DNA of 64,000 nt from Bacillus sp. EB01 (GTDB lineage Bacteria > Bacillota > Bacilli > Bacillales > Cytobacillaceae). Below, piece by piece: positions 8,506 to 16,497 of the stretch. The position numbers and the translations under genes are program-made. The notes below the pieces were generated by a model, which ran no database searches, was not told the origin of the DNA, and worked only from the letters and a program-made list of their open reading frames with translations. Every line of letters begins with the position of its first letter. The first letter of the stretch is position 1. Location: NCBI RefSeq assembly GCF_000613125.1, contig NZ_HG964497.1:1036679-1100678 (forward strand). The letters run 5' to 3'.

Positions 8506-9195
8506 ATGGATATTAAGACTAAGATTTTTGACCAGCTTAAAGGAAATTTAATTGTTTCCTGCCAAGCTCTGCCGGAGGAGCCGCTTCACAGCCCATTTAT
8601 TATGGGAAGAATGGCATATGCAGCTAAACTTGGCGGAGCAAAGGGTATTCGTGCTAATAGTGTAGAAGATATAAGGGAAATCAAGAAAACAGTTGATTTG
8701 CCGATCATCGGGATTATTAAACGTGACTATGATGGTTCGGATGTGTTTATCACCCCTACAATCGAGGAAATTGACCTTCTATACCAGGAAGGTGTCGATA
8801 TCATTGCCCTGGACGCAACCAATCGGATCAGGCCTGATGGCAAGACAATCGAAGAGGTTTTTCCTGTTATAAAAGAAAAATATAAAGACCAAATCTTTAT
8901 GGCGGATTGTTCTACTTTTGAAGAAGGAAAGAAGGCATATGAACTTGGCTTTGATTGTGTTGGGTCAACGTTGAGTGGCTATACTTCCTACACGCAAGGA
9001 AAAACACTGCCTGATACGGAGATGCTTCGTAAATTGGCTAGTGAGCTGCCAGTCCCGGTGATTGCCGAGGGAGGCATTTGGACACCTGAGGAATTAAAGA
9101 CTGTTTTTGAAGCTGGAGTTCATACAGCCGTAGTTGGCACGGCGATTACAAGGCCAATGGAAATTACGAAAAGGTTTGTCAACGCGATTCAATAA
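8506..9195 (+). CDS. nanE: N-acetylmannosamine-6-phosphate 2-epimerase
   Basis: A 229-residue TIM-barrel enzyme that converts ManNAc-6-phosphate to GlcNAc-6-phosphate. Visible family features are VSCQALPEEPLH at about 18-29, GIRAN at 47-51, IGIIKRDY with the catalytic lysine, ALDATNR, MADCSTFEEG and the phosphate-binding AEGGIWTPE with GTAITRP. Its length is usual. It follows the second permease by 23 bp and is the last gene of the nanA block. Confidence 0.92.
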   Translation: MDIKTKIFDQLKGNLIVSCQALPEEPLHSPFIMGRMAYAAKLGGAKGIRANSVEDIREIKKTVDLPIIGIIKRDYDGSDVFITPTIEEIDLLYQEGVDIIALDATNRIRPDGKTIEEVFPVIKEKYKDQIFMADCSTFEEGKKAYELGFDCVGSTLSGYTSYTQGKTLPDTEMLRKLASELPVPVIAEGGIWTPEELKTVFEAGVHTAVVGTAITRPMEITKRFVNAIQ

Positions 9196-9196
9196 T

Positions 9197-9212
9197 GGAG
9201 AAAATTTTTTCC
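9197..9212 (+). promoter_or_regulatory. repeated 16-bp motif, copy 3 (candidate nan operator)
   Basis: GGAGAAAATTTTTTCC, one base different from copy 1. It begins one base after the nanE stop codon and abuts a long hairpin. It precedes the nanK-rpiR pair, so each of the three gene blocks has one copy. Confidence 0.55.
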
Positions 9213-9213
9213 A

Positions 9214-9250
9214 AGCCAAAATCCCTCGAGTATCTCGCGGGATTTTGGCT
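9214..9250 (+). other. long stem-loop between nanE and nanK
   Basis: AGCCAAAATCCC pairs with GGGATTTTGGCT, and inside them CGAG pairs with CTCG around TAT, giving a 16-17 bp stem with one mismatch. No T-run follows on the plus strand, so it is not a standard terminator. It may be an mRNA processing or stability element, or part of the regulation of nanK. Confidence 0.6.
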
Positions 9251-9282
9251 CCTAACGTGTTAAAAGCGAGAGGGTGAATAAA

Positions 9283-10173
9283 GTGAAAATAGTTGCCATC
9301 GACATCGGGGGGACTTCAATTAAGACATGCCTCTCTGATGAATTAGGAAATATAGAGTTAGTTAACGAGTATGATACTGAAAGTAAAAAGGGCGGGCCCT
9401 ATATAGTAGAGAAATTGATTCAGATTATTTCAGGGTTTACTGACTTTGATGCGATCGGTATAAGTACTGCCGGGCAGGTTGACAGTAAAGAAGGATCTAT
9501 TATGTATGCCAATGAAAATATCCCGAATTACACTGGAACGAGGTTAAAAGAGATTTTTGAGGGAAAATTCAAAGTGCCTGTTAAGGTGGAAAACGATGTC
9601 AATGCAGCTGCGCTGGGGGAAAAATACTTTGGCGCCGGCCGGGAGTTTTCAGACTTTCTCTGTTTAACATATGGAACTGGGATAGGGGGCGCAATCATCC
9701 TGGATTCAAAGGTATACAAAGGAGCCAAGGGCGTTGCCGGTGAATTTGGCCATATGATAACACATCCCCACGGCAATCAATGTAACTGTGGCGGAAGAGG
9801 GTGCTATGAAACTTATGCCTCGACAACGGCCCTTGTAAGAAAAGCAAGTGAAATTGATCCAGAATGTACAAATGGGAAGGTTATTTTTGGTAAAATCAAA
9901 TTAGGGAATCCTGCGCTAGAAAACGTCGTTAATAATTGGGTTGAGGAAGCCGCACTTGGGATGGCATCATTGATTCATGTTTTTAATCCTCCAGCGATTA
10001 TTGTTGGCGGCGGGGTCATGGAACAAGAATTCTTGGTGGAAAAGGTTAATGCTAAGGTTCAAGAATTAATTATGGAAAGCTTTTCCGATGTAAAAATAAT
10101 TAAAGCTTCGTTAGGAAATAAAGCTGGAATGCTCGGCGCAATATCGCTTCATTTGCGAAGTGAGAATAAATAG
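9283..10173 (+). CDS. nanK: ROK family kinase, probable N-acetylmannosamine kinase
   Basis: A 296-residue sugar kinase of the ROK family that would phosphorylate ManNAc at O6 for NanE. It has the ATP-binding [10 protein letters not shown] at the start, the catalytic [11 protein letters not shown], the GTGIGG loop, and the zinc motif [10 protein letters not shown] preceded by GEFGH. GTG 9283 is preferred since AGAGGG lies eight bases upstream; the in-frame GTG at 9274 overlaps that site. Substrate is inferred from context. The regulator gene follows after 9 bp. Confidence 0.85.
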   Translation: MKIVAIDIGGTSIKTCLSDELGNIELVNEYDTESKKGGPYIVEKLIQIISGFTDFDAIGISTAGQVDSKEGSIMYANENIPNYTGTRLKEIFEGKFKVPVKVENDVNAAALGEKYFGAGREFSDFLCLTYGTGIGGAIILDSKVYKGAKGVAGEFGHMITHPHGNQCNCGGRGCYETYASTTALVRKASEIDPECTNGKVIFGKIKLGNPALENVVNNWVEEAALGMASLIHVFNPPAIIVGGGVMEQEFLVEKVNAKVQELIMESFSDVKIIKASLGNKAGMLGAISLHLRSENK

Positions 10174-10182
10174 GGGGGCGTC

Positions 10183-11040
10183 ATGGCAAATGTAGACATT
10201 TTTTCACTTATCCGCTCGAGATATAATGCTTTTACAAATACCGAAAAAAAAGTCGCGGACTACATCATCGAAAATACAAGAACCGTTCTATACATGTCGA
10301 TAACTGACCTTGCAGATGCATGCAATGTAGGTGAATCGAGTGTTTTTAGATTTTGTAAAACAATGAATCTTAAAGGATATCAGGAATTTAAGATCGTCTT
10401 GGCCCACAGCGTATCATCACAAGACGAAAGTACTCCTCAGCTATCAGGGGAGATTACAATGGACGATACAGTTGCGGATTTGTCTTCGAAGATTTTTAAC
10501 ACAACCGTAAGTGCTTTAACAGAGACTCGCAACCTGCTAAATGAGAATGATATCTCGGAAGCTATCGATTATATGGTTTCGGCAGATAGAATTCACTTTT
10601 TCGGAGTCGGAGCATCACTTATGACGGCTATGGAAGCCAAGAATAAGTTTATCCGGATAACCAATAAAACGGAATGTTCGCTTGATACACATCTGCAGAT
10701 AATGACAGCCGCATTAATGACGCCGAAGGATGTAGCCGTGTTAATTTCTTATTCAGGTTCAACAAAGGATACCATTGATGTCGCAAAGATTGTAAAAGAA
10801 CGGGGAGCAAAGATTATATCCATCACACGTTTCGCCAAATCGCCATTGACTAATTATGCGGATATTACCCTGCTTTGCGGGGCCAATGAAGGTCCGCTGC
10901 AAGGTGGCAGCTTAAGCGCAAAAATTTCACAGTTATACCTGCTCGACCTTTTATATGTTGAGTATTTTAAAAGAACCTTCAAAGAATCGGCACAAAATAA
11001 GGAACTAACGGCCAATTCCGTTATTGAAAAAATGCTATAG
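10183..11040 (+). CDS. RpiR/MurR family transcriptional regulator
   Basis: A 285-residue regulator with an N-terminal helix-turn-helix of the RpiR type (about residues 1-77, with GESSVFRFCKTMNLKGYQEF) and a C-terminal SIS sugar-isomerase domain (about 125-260, with DRIHFFGVG and SYSGSTKDTIDVAK). SIS domains bind phosphosugars, so ManNAc-6-P or a related product is the probable effector. Cotranscribed with nanK. It is the natural candidate to bind the 16-bp motif found three times in the locus. Confidence 0.88.
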   Translation: MANVDIFSLIRSRYNAFTNTEKKVADYIIENTRTVLYMSITDLADACNVGESSVFRFCKTMNLKGYQEFKIVLAHSVSSQDESTPQLSGEITMDDTVADLSSKIFNTTVSALTETRNLLNENDISEAIDYMVSADRIHFFGVGASLMTAMEAKNKFIRITNKTECSLDTHLQIMTAALMTPKDVAVLISYSGSTKDTIDVAKIVKERGAKIISITRFAKSPLTNYADITLLCGANEGPLQGGSLSAKISQLYLLDLLYVEYFKRTFKESAQNKELTANSVIEKML

Positions 11041-11057
11041 TTTGAAGGATGAAAGCG

Positions 11058-11107
11058 GCCTGCTCCTGCAATCTTGGTTGATAGATTGCAGAAGCAGGCT
11101 TCTTTAG
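11058..11107 (+). terminator. rho-independent terminator of the nan locus
   Basis: GCCTGCTCCTGCAATC pairs with GATTGCAGAAGCAGGC with one mismatch and is followed by TTCTTT. It closes the nanK-rpiR transcript. Confidence 0.85.
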
Positions 11108-11150
11108 GTTATGAGGACGGTTCTTGGCAGAAGAATTCCCTGAACATATA

Positions 11151-11201
11151 GAAAAGGCTGTCCCAAGAGGTCATTGATTAATGACTCTTTGGAGACAGCC
11201 T
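11151..11201 (-). terminator. terminator of the radical SAM/Ycf46 cassette
   Basis: AGGCTGTC and GACAGCCT form the base of a long stem whose inner part also pairs (CCCAAGAGGTCATT with AATGACTCTTTGG). On the minus strand TTTTC follows. It lies 8 bp after the radical SAM stop codon. A related GACAGG..GGGACAGC hairpin occurs at 26892. Confidence 0.75.
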
Positions 11202-11208
11202 CTCCACA

Positions 11209-11805
11209 TCAAATTAAATCCTTGAATAGCGCCTCCATGTCCTCAGCAGTCGCCATTCCATTCGCAAACACCCGGCCATCCGGCTTGATTTTAACCTCAA
11301 GCCGATTCGGAGTATTCGTCAAAACATCCTTCAAATGGGCATACCGCTCTGTCAGGAAATGATAGCGCTGATTGGCTGACCCAACCCAGGGACGGCTTAA
11401 ATCCCGTCGTTCCCGCACAAAAGGGCCATCAATCAGTAAATCCGTCACCCCAAGCAGCGCATTCCAATCATCCCGGTCAGCCGCCCTTATTTTCTCAAGA
11501 ACATATCCGCTAAACGTCATTACCGAAAGCCCTTCAGCCTTCAGCATCCCGCCGAGCTCCGCCAACGCACCAGCCTGCTCGAACGGCTCACCGCCGAGAA
11601 AGGTGATTCCTTCAATATCAGGACCATCGATAATCCGTTGGAAAAGCTCGTCAACCTCAACATCAAATCCGCCCTTCGTCGACCACGTGAACGGAACTGC
11701 ACATCCCGGACAGTGAATCGGACAGCCCTGTACCTGGAGGCAAGCCCGATTGCCTGGTCCTTCAACACGGGTAAACGGAATGAATTGGTGTATACGCAGC
11801 TTCAT
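11209..11805 (-). CDS. radical SAM / 4Fe-4S enzyme, NrdG-like activase fold
   Basis: A 198-residue minimal radical SAM protein. Cysteines C28, C32 and C35 in GCPIHCPGC form the CX3CX2C cluster motif, and FLGGEPF is the GGEP S-adenosylmethionine motif. The size and layout resemble anaerobic ribonucleotide reductase activase and pyruvate formate-lyase activase, yet neither target enzyme is nearby. The start overlaps the stop of the upstream HhH gene by one base (TAATG), so the two are translationally coupled. Its target is unknown; the neighbours with matching C-terminal tails are candidates. Confidence 0.85.
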   Translation of the reverse strand: MKLRIHQFIPFTRVEGPGNRACLQVQGCPIHCPGCAVPFTWSTKGGFDVEVDELFQRIIDGPDIEGITFLGGEPFEQAGALAELGGMLKAEGLSVMTFSGYVLEKIRAADRDDWNALLGVTDLLIDGPFVRERRDLSRPWVGSANQRYHFLTERYAHLKDVLTNTPNRLEVKIKPDGRVFANGMATAEDMEALFKDLI

Positions 11806-12689
11806 TAAAAATCAACCATCCGTCCACCCCGATTAGGAGTAAATTCCCCAACACTAGATACGGTTACGAGCGGGCGCACCCGTTCAGCAATATGCGGCTT
11901 GAGCCCCAGCAGTTCACTAAATTCATCATATGACTTAAAACCACCGGTCTTGGAACGCTCGGCAACAGCTTTTTTTGCTAAAATAATCCCAATGCCAGGA
12001 AGCTGGGCAAGCTCCTTTTCATCAGCCCGATTGATGTCAACCAAATAGGGGGAAGAAGGATTGTCCGTACTAGCTGCCTTACCTGCTGAAGTCTCGGCAG
12101 CACCAACGTGTTCCACGGTCCGAGGTCTGTATGCAGAGGAATCCCGGCCTCGAAGTTCCGCAGCGCGTGTCTCTTCTGGCCGCTGTCTATCACCCTTTGA
12201 AAGATTACGAGTAAACGTTTCTGAAGCTGAACCATTTCCATCAACTGTCCTTGATCTTACAACCGAATCCTCGACAGCCGGACGTTTAAAGCCGTCCTGT
12301 GATTCCCGGTTGAGCCTGACACCATATTCCGATTGAATCTGTCCGCGCAGCCGCATTTCCTCTTCAGGCATTCTTGCCTGGATAGCTTCAAGGCGCCACA
12401 AATATTCCTTCCGTATTTTGAAGGCGTGAACCACCGACGATATCCAGCCGACAAGCATCGCCAGCGTGATCACATCATATTGCCACGCAGTTGTATCGTA
12501 AGCTTCTCCCAATGTAAACAATAAGATAAAAGGAATAGCATATAAAATTCCGTATAATGACCATTTCTTGTACTTCACCCGGTAGCCAACATAAAAAAAC
12601 GCGGCCCAGTTGAACATGATTGTAATCGTCAGCAAGACCCACCAGGAATGGACAATTTTCCAGGCAGCGCTCTTATTCTCTATTCCCAT
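11805..12689 (-). CDS. membrane protein with C-terminal helix-hairpin-helix domain and RGGRMVDF tail
   Basis: 294 residues. Three hydrophobic segments lie at about 14-34, 45-62 and 70-88, then a charged, low-complexity linker (about 100-215) and a ComEA-like helix-hairpin-helix at about 216-270 with INRADEKELAQLPGIG. The last eight residues are RGGRMVDF, nearly the same as the RGGRAVDF end of the cassette's ATPase. HhH motifs usually bind DNA; here the domain would face the cytosol from the membrane. GGGAGG precedes the ATG. It is separated from the DUF1257 gene by the 52-bp repeat array. Confidence 0.7.
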   Translation of the reverse strand: MGIENKSAAWKIVHSWWVLLTITIMFNWAAFFYVGYRVKYKKWSLYGILYAIPFILLFTLGEAYDTTAWQYDVITLAMLVGWISSVVHAFKIRKEYLWRLEAIQARMPEEEMRLRGQIQSEYGVRLNRESQDGFKRPAVEDSVVRSRTVDGNGSASETFTRNLSKGDRQRPEETRAAELRGRDSSAYRPRTVEHVGAAETSAGKAASTDNPSSPYLVDINRADEKELAQLPGIGIILAKKAVAERSKTGGFKSYDEFSELLGLKPHIAERVRPLVTVSSVGEFTPNRGGRMVDF

Positions 12690-12792
12690 CTTACAAATTC
12701 CTCCCTATAAATCTATAATTCTTTCCGCACTCAAGCTGCGGAAACAGGAGAGAAGATAATCTCGGTTCCTTAAAGCAACGAAATATCTAAAT

Positions 12793-13245
12793 AAGGATTT
12801 ACTAGACGAAACTGCTCTCGTAAGGCATCGAAGCGTCGAGAAAAAGGATTTACTAGACGAAACTGCTCTCGTAAGGCAGCGAAGCGTCGAGAAAAAAGGA
12901 TTTACTAGACGAAACTAGTCACGTGAGTCATCGAAGCGTCGAGAAAAAAGGATTTACTAGACGAAACTAGTCTCATGAGGCATCGCAGCGTCGAGAAAAA
13001 AGGATTTACTAGACGAAACTAGTCACGTGAGGCATCGAAGCGTCGAGAAAAAGGATTTACTAGACGAAACTAGTCACGTGAGGCATCGAAGCGTCGAGAA
13101 AAAGTATTTACTAGACGAAACTAGTCTCGTGAGGCATCGAAGCGTCGAGAAAAAAGGATTTACTAGACGAAACTAGTCACGTGAGGCATCGAAGCGTCGA
13201 GAAAAGGGATTTACTAGACGAAACTAGTCTCATAGCAAGCAACAA
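12793..13245 (+). repeat. tandem repeat array, nine units of 51-52 bp
   Basis: Units starting with GGATTTACTAGACG begin at 12795, 12846, 12898, 12950, 13002, 13053, 13104 (one base variant), 13156 and 13207; the last is partial. Each unit ends in CGTCGAGAAA, which can pair with TTTACTAGACG at its head, so each could fold into an imperfect stem-loop. The array fills the gap between the HhH and DUF1257 genes. A second array of the same family is at 26486. Confidence 0.95.
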
Positions 13246-13249
13246 TCCA

Positions 13250-13981
13250 TCACCCCTGAATATTCAGCGTAATCACAATCGAGTTGTCCTCAAGCACTTC
13301 TTCCGACTCAATCGACAAATTCTTCTCGGCGGCACGCTGCTTCAGTTTCTCATACACAACCGATTGCAGGCAGCGCTTGTATTCCTCATCAATATCAGAA
13401 AGATAAGCATACATTTCATGCATATTCGGGTTCGATTTAATCTCAACCGTAAAAGGGGCATCACCGTTTTGGCGGAACGTCAAAGGTGTCCCCTGCACAA
13501 CACAGGAAATCTCGCCATCCGCTTTCTCGTATGCATTCACCCCAAATTCCTTCAATGTCCGAACGAGCACACCGCCATCCCGGAAATTCGTTGGAAACAC
13601 CTTCAGTGAATCTTGCTGCAACTGTTCCTGAATCGCGTCACTTCCTTGAACAAACAGCCTGCGTCCGGCAGAAAGCTCCACATCCCCCATGAACTGCTCC
13701 AAAAGCGCAACATCATCCTGCTTGCTGAAGAGCGCATGCCATTTCCCGTCAATCTGCTCCCAGTAAAAGAAATTCTCTCCATTAATATGCGTCTTGATGT
13801 TGCCGCCATATTTCTCCGCATCATAGCCTGCAAGCTGAAGTGTCCGCACCAAATCGAGCTCGTTCTCGAACTTCGTCTCCACCTTCACCTGCATCGAATC
13901 GACCCAATCATCGAGTTTATCCTTGCTCATCACAGCCCGCAACGCAAGCGCGAGAGGAATTAAAGCCAAAGACACTGACAT
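13250..13981 (-). CDS. DUF1257 (Ycf35-like) protein with internal duplication
   Basis: A 243-residue protein, about twice the length of cyanobacterial/plastid Ycf35 (DUF1257). Two halves align: FENELDLVRTLQLAGYDA near 40 and FRDGGVLVRTLKEFGVNA near 126, each followed by a beta-rich segment. The C-terminus has the family's Tyr-rich YAYLSDIDEEYKRC region. I start at ATG 13981, preceded by GGAGGAACGGTAGG, only two bases after the DUF2997 stop; longer readings overlap that gene. DUF1257 has no settled function. Confidence 0.8.
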   Translation of the reverse strand: MSVSLALIPLALALRAVMSKDKLDDWVDSMQVKVETKFENELDLVRTLQLAGYDAEKYGGNIKTHINGENFFYWEQIDGKWHALFSKQDDVALLEQFMGDVELSAGRRLFVQGSDAIQEQLQQDSLKVFPTNFRDGGVLVRTLKEFGVNAYEKADGEISCVVQGTPLTFRQNGDAPFTVEIKSNPNMHEMYAYLSDIDEEYKRCLQSVVYEKLKQRAAEKNLSIESEEVLEDNSIVITLNIQG

Positions 13982-13982
13982 C

Positions 13983-14210
13983 CTACCGTTCCTCCTTTGC
14001 GATTTGGCGGTTGACAGTCCATTCAGTTCCTTCCAGCTCAACCTGTTCTTTCTCGTAGTACTCGGAAGTATACTCGGAATCAACCACCTCGGCCTCAAGC
14101 AATTCCTCAAGTATCTTAATATAATCCGTGCATTTCTTACCCTTTATCCCAAGGACCTCGGCCTGAATTTGGCCATCGCTGAAAATCTGAACCTTTAACT
14201 GTTTTGGCAA
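13983..14210 (-). CDS. DUF2997 family small protein
   Basis: A 75-residue protein with the DUF2997 layout: a beta hairpin (KVQIFSDGQIQAEVLGIKGKKC) followed by a helix (TDYIKILEELLEAEVVD). It starts with TTG at 14210; an in-frame TGA lies two codons upstream and AGGGGCGG provides the ribosome site. DUF2997 is a regular neighbour of DUF1257 and Ycf46-like ATPases, as here. Function is unknown. Confidence 0.78.
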   Translation of the reverse strand: MPKQLKVQIFSDGQIQAEVLGIKGKKCTDYIKILEELLEAEVVDSEYTSEYYEKEQVELEGTEWTVNRQIAKEER

Positions 14211-14269
14211 AGATCAACACCGCCCCTTTTAAAAATCTTCTCATACTGTGTATATAATTAAATCATAAC

Positions 14270-14296
14270 AGCCAGCCCGCATTTCGCAAACTGGCT
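14270..14296 (-). other. stem-loop between ATPase and DUF2997 genes
   Basis: AGCCAG and CTGGCT pair, and the inner TTTGC and GCGGG pair with wobbles around GAAAT. Only scattered T residues follow on the minus strand, so termination would be partial. It sits 18 bp after the ATPase stop. Confidence 0.45.
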
Positions 14297-14314
14297 AGGT
14301 TTAAAAAGACAAAT

Positions 14315-15979
14315 TTAGAAATCCACAGCCCGGCCGCCGCGCGCAGAGCGAACATCATCATCTGACTTCGGTGGTGGAGCGACAACCGGCTCCTTGGCAG
14401 CACTAATATACTCAGCTCGGTCCTCTTTAGGAGTTGCAGCCACAGCCCGGACATTCGCCCATTCACGAATCGATGTAATCTGCTCAGCCTGGGTCACCGA
14501 CAGCGGCACCGTATTTGAAATGGCCTTCTCAAAATCGCCAAAAGCGATACTGCGGTCCTCGGAAAACGCCTCGAACAGCGCAGCAATTACAATCTGTTCA
14601 ATCTCAGCCCCGACATAGCCCTCGGTCATATCCGCAAGGCTCTCAATCACATCATCCGACACCACAAAATCGCCAACAACTTCAGGATTCTTTAATCGCT
14701 TCTCCATATGAAGCTTAAAAATATCCATCCGTTCCTTCCTTGTAGGCAGGTCAACAAAGAAAATCTCATCAAACCGGCCTTTCCGCAAAAGCTCCGCCGG
14801 CAGCGAGTGAATATTATTCGCCGTCGCAACAACAAATACCGGCTTTGTTTTTTCCTGCATCCACGTTAAGAACGTCCCGAAAATTCGGCTCGAAGTCCCG
14901 GAATCACCGCTCCCAGACAATCCGCTAAAGCCTTTCTCGATCTCATCAATCCAAAGAATAGAGGGGGAGATAGCCTCAACCGTCTGGATTGCCTTGCGCA
15001 TATTTTCCTCGGAACTACCGACGATGCCACTAAAAATCTTGCCCATATCAAGACGCAAAAGCGGTAGGTGCCACATCGCGCTCACCGATTTTGCAATCAA
15101 GCTCTTTCCACAGCCCGGAACACCGGTAATCAGCACACCTTTAGGTGCAGGAAGCCCATACTTTTGAGCAGAATCGAGCCACGACTTATTCCGTTTCTTT
15201 AGCCAGCGCTTCAAATTCTCAAGCCCGCCGACATCCTCAATCCGCAAATCGCTCTTCACGAACTCAAGGATACCCGACTTCTTAATAATCTGTCGTTTTT
15301 CCTCAATGATGACCTCAACATCATCCACATCAAGCCGGCCATCTTCAACCATCGCCCGCGCGAACGCATTCTCTGCCTCATGCAGCGTCAGCCCAAGCGC
15401 CGCCTTCGCAAGCCGTTCTTTCTCCTCATCCTCAAGATCAATCGTAATCCGCCCGCCACGCTGATTCGCATAAATCATCTCCTCAAGCACATATTTAATC
15501 TCAGAAAAAGAAGGCAGGTCGAAATCAACAATAGTAAAATCCTTCTGCAAATCGTTCGGCAGCACCAGGTTCGGACTCACAAAAATTACATTCTTCGGAC
15601 TCGGGCTCTGCTTCAAAAACGGCAGCAAATCCCGGATCTTCCGAATTACCTCCGTATTCGCCGGACGATTATTCGCCCCAAAATACACATGAAAATCCTT
15701 TAAAATGAAAATCGCTGGATGCTCATACTTCCCTATGTAATCAAGCGCCTTAATCGGATCCTTCGTATCCCCGGAGCCCTTCTTGCCATACTCCGCCAGT
15801 CCATTCGTCACACTCCACGTAAACACCGTCCGCGTCGTCTTAATCAAGCTCTCATCACTTACCACCGAACGAATCACCGACAAAGCCCGCTCCTCTTCCC
15901 ACGTCGAAATATACAAATATGGAAAACGCGCCTTCAATAAATTCGCAATCAACACCTTAAACTTCGAATTCCCTTGCAT
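14315..15979 (-). CDS. AAA+ ATPase, Ycf46-like, with RGGRAVDF tail
   Basis: A 554-residue two-part ATPase. Residues 1-240 form the degenerate N-terminal NTPase-like domain of Ycf46 (ARFPYLYISTWEEERAL at 17-33). The active AAA+ module follows: Walker A GVPGCGKS at 286-293, Walker B ILWIDEIEK at 341-349, sensor 1 VATANN at 384-389, arginine finger region RKGRFDE at 399-405, and sensor 2 in GYVGAEIEQ at 454-462. A proline/acid linker leads to the terminal RGGRAVDF. It heads the cassette. Ycf46 homologues in cyanobacteria and plastids travel with Ycf35, as here. Confidence 0.85.
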   Translation of the reverse strand: MQGNSKFKVLIANLLKARFPYLYISTWEEERALSVIRSVVSDESLIKTTRTVFTWSVTNGLAEYGKKGSGDTKDPIKALDYIGKYEHPAIFILKDFHVYFGANNRPANTEVIRKIRDLLPFLKQSPSPKNVIFVSPNLVLPNDLQKDFTIVDFDLPSFSEIKYVLEEMIYANQRGGRITIDLEDEEKERLAKAALGLTLHEAENAFARAMVEDGRLDVDDVEVIIEEKRQIIKKSGILEFVKSDLRIEDVGGLENLKRWLKKRNKSWLDSAQKYGLPAPKGVLITGVPGCGKSLIAKSVSAMWHLPLLRLDMGKIFSGIVGSSEENMRKAIQTVEAISPSILWIDEIEKGFSGLSGSGDSGTSSRIFGTFLTWMQEKTKPVFVVATANNIHSLPAELLRKGRFDEIFFVDLPTRKERMDIFKLHMEKRLKNPEVVGDFVVSDDVIESLADMTEGYVGAEIEQIVIAALFEAFSEDRSIAFGDFEKAISNTVPLSVTQAEQITSIREWANVRAVAATPKEDRAEYISAAKEPVVAPPPKSDDDVRSARGGRAVDF

Positions 15980-16118
15980 ACAACATAACCCCTTTATTCA
16001 TCTACTCCAGCCACAAAACGGCATCATCTTATAAAATTCAACAATAAACCCCTCAAACCCTCTTTTTTGGAAAAACTGGCCGGTTCATCAGGTCCTTGAT
16101 CTGGAACTTGTTTAATGA

Positions 16119-16257
16119 TTCAGGACGGATTTTTCGATATTCAGGACACATTTTTCGATATTCAGGACACATTTTTCGATATTCAGGACATTTCCCGAAA
16201 AATACAGGACATTTCCTAAACAATACAGGACAGATTTTCAGTTTTTCAGGACAAACT
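16119..16257 (+). repeat. tandem repeat array, seven units of exactly 21 bp
   Basis: TTCAGGAC (or TACAGGAC) occurs at 16119, 16140, 16161, 16182, 16203, 16224 and 16245, always 21 bp apart. The intervening bases drift from TTTTTCGATA to other A/T-rich text, while the core stays. The gap 15980-16537 is otherwise without a gene I can support; apparent ORFs there are the repeat read as protein. Confidence 0.95.
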
Positions 16258-16497
16258 CCATTCCAACCCAATAAACTGAGAACGGACCAACCTTAAAGAA
16301 GTCCAAAAACCTCTGGAAATAAAGAAATTTCATTATACCGAGAAGGAAGGTCATTGTGCAAAATTCGGTAATCCTATCTTTGTCGCGGACCTTAACGGGA
16401 CAGGGTAAATTAACACTCCAAAAATGCAAGCAAGGTAAAAAATAGGGTGTCTATATAAATTGCTAAAATCATATTTACTTATTCACATAATCAATGT

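Noticed and set aside
11174..12524. Plus-strand open frames opposite the radical SAM and HhH genes
   Set aside because: The minus-strand genes have motifs, coupling and ribosome sites; the plus frames are Ser/Pro-rich antisense shadows.
12793..13245. CRISPR array
   Set aside because: Units of 51-52 bp are contiguous copies with no unique spacers, and no cas genes are near.
13982..14110. Longer N-terminus for the DUF1257 gene
   Set aside because: It would overlap the DUF2997 gene fully, while ATG 13981 has a good ribosome site.
16053..16296. Repetitive small proteins on both strands
   Set aside because: 21 bp is seven codons, so the array reads open in several frames; peptides such as CPEYRKM repeats are artefacts.
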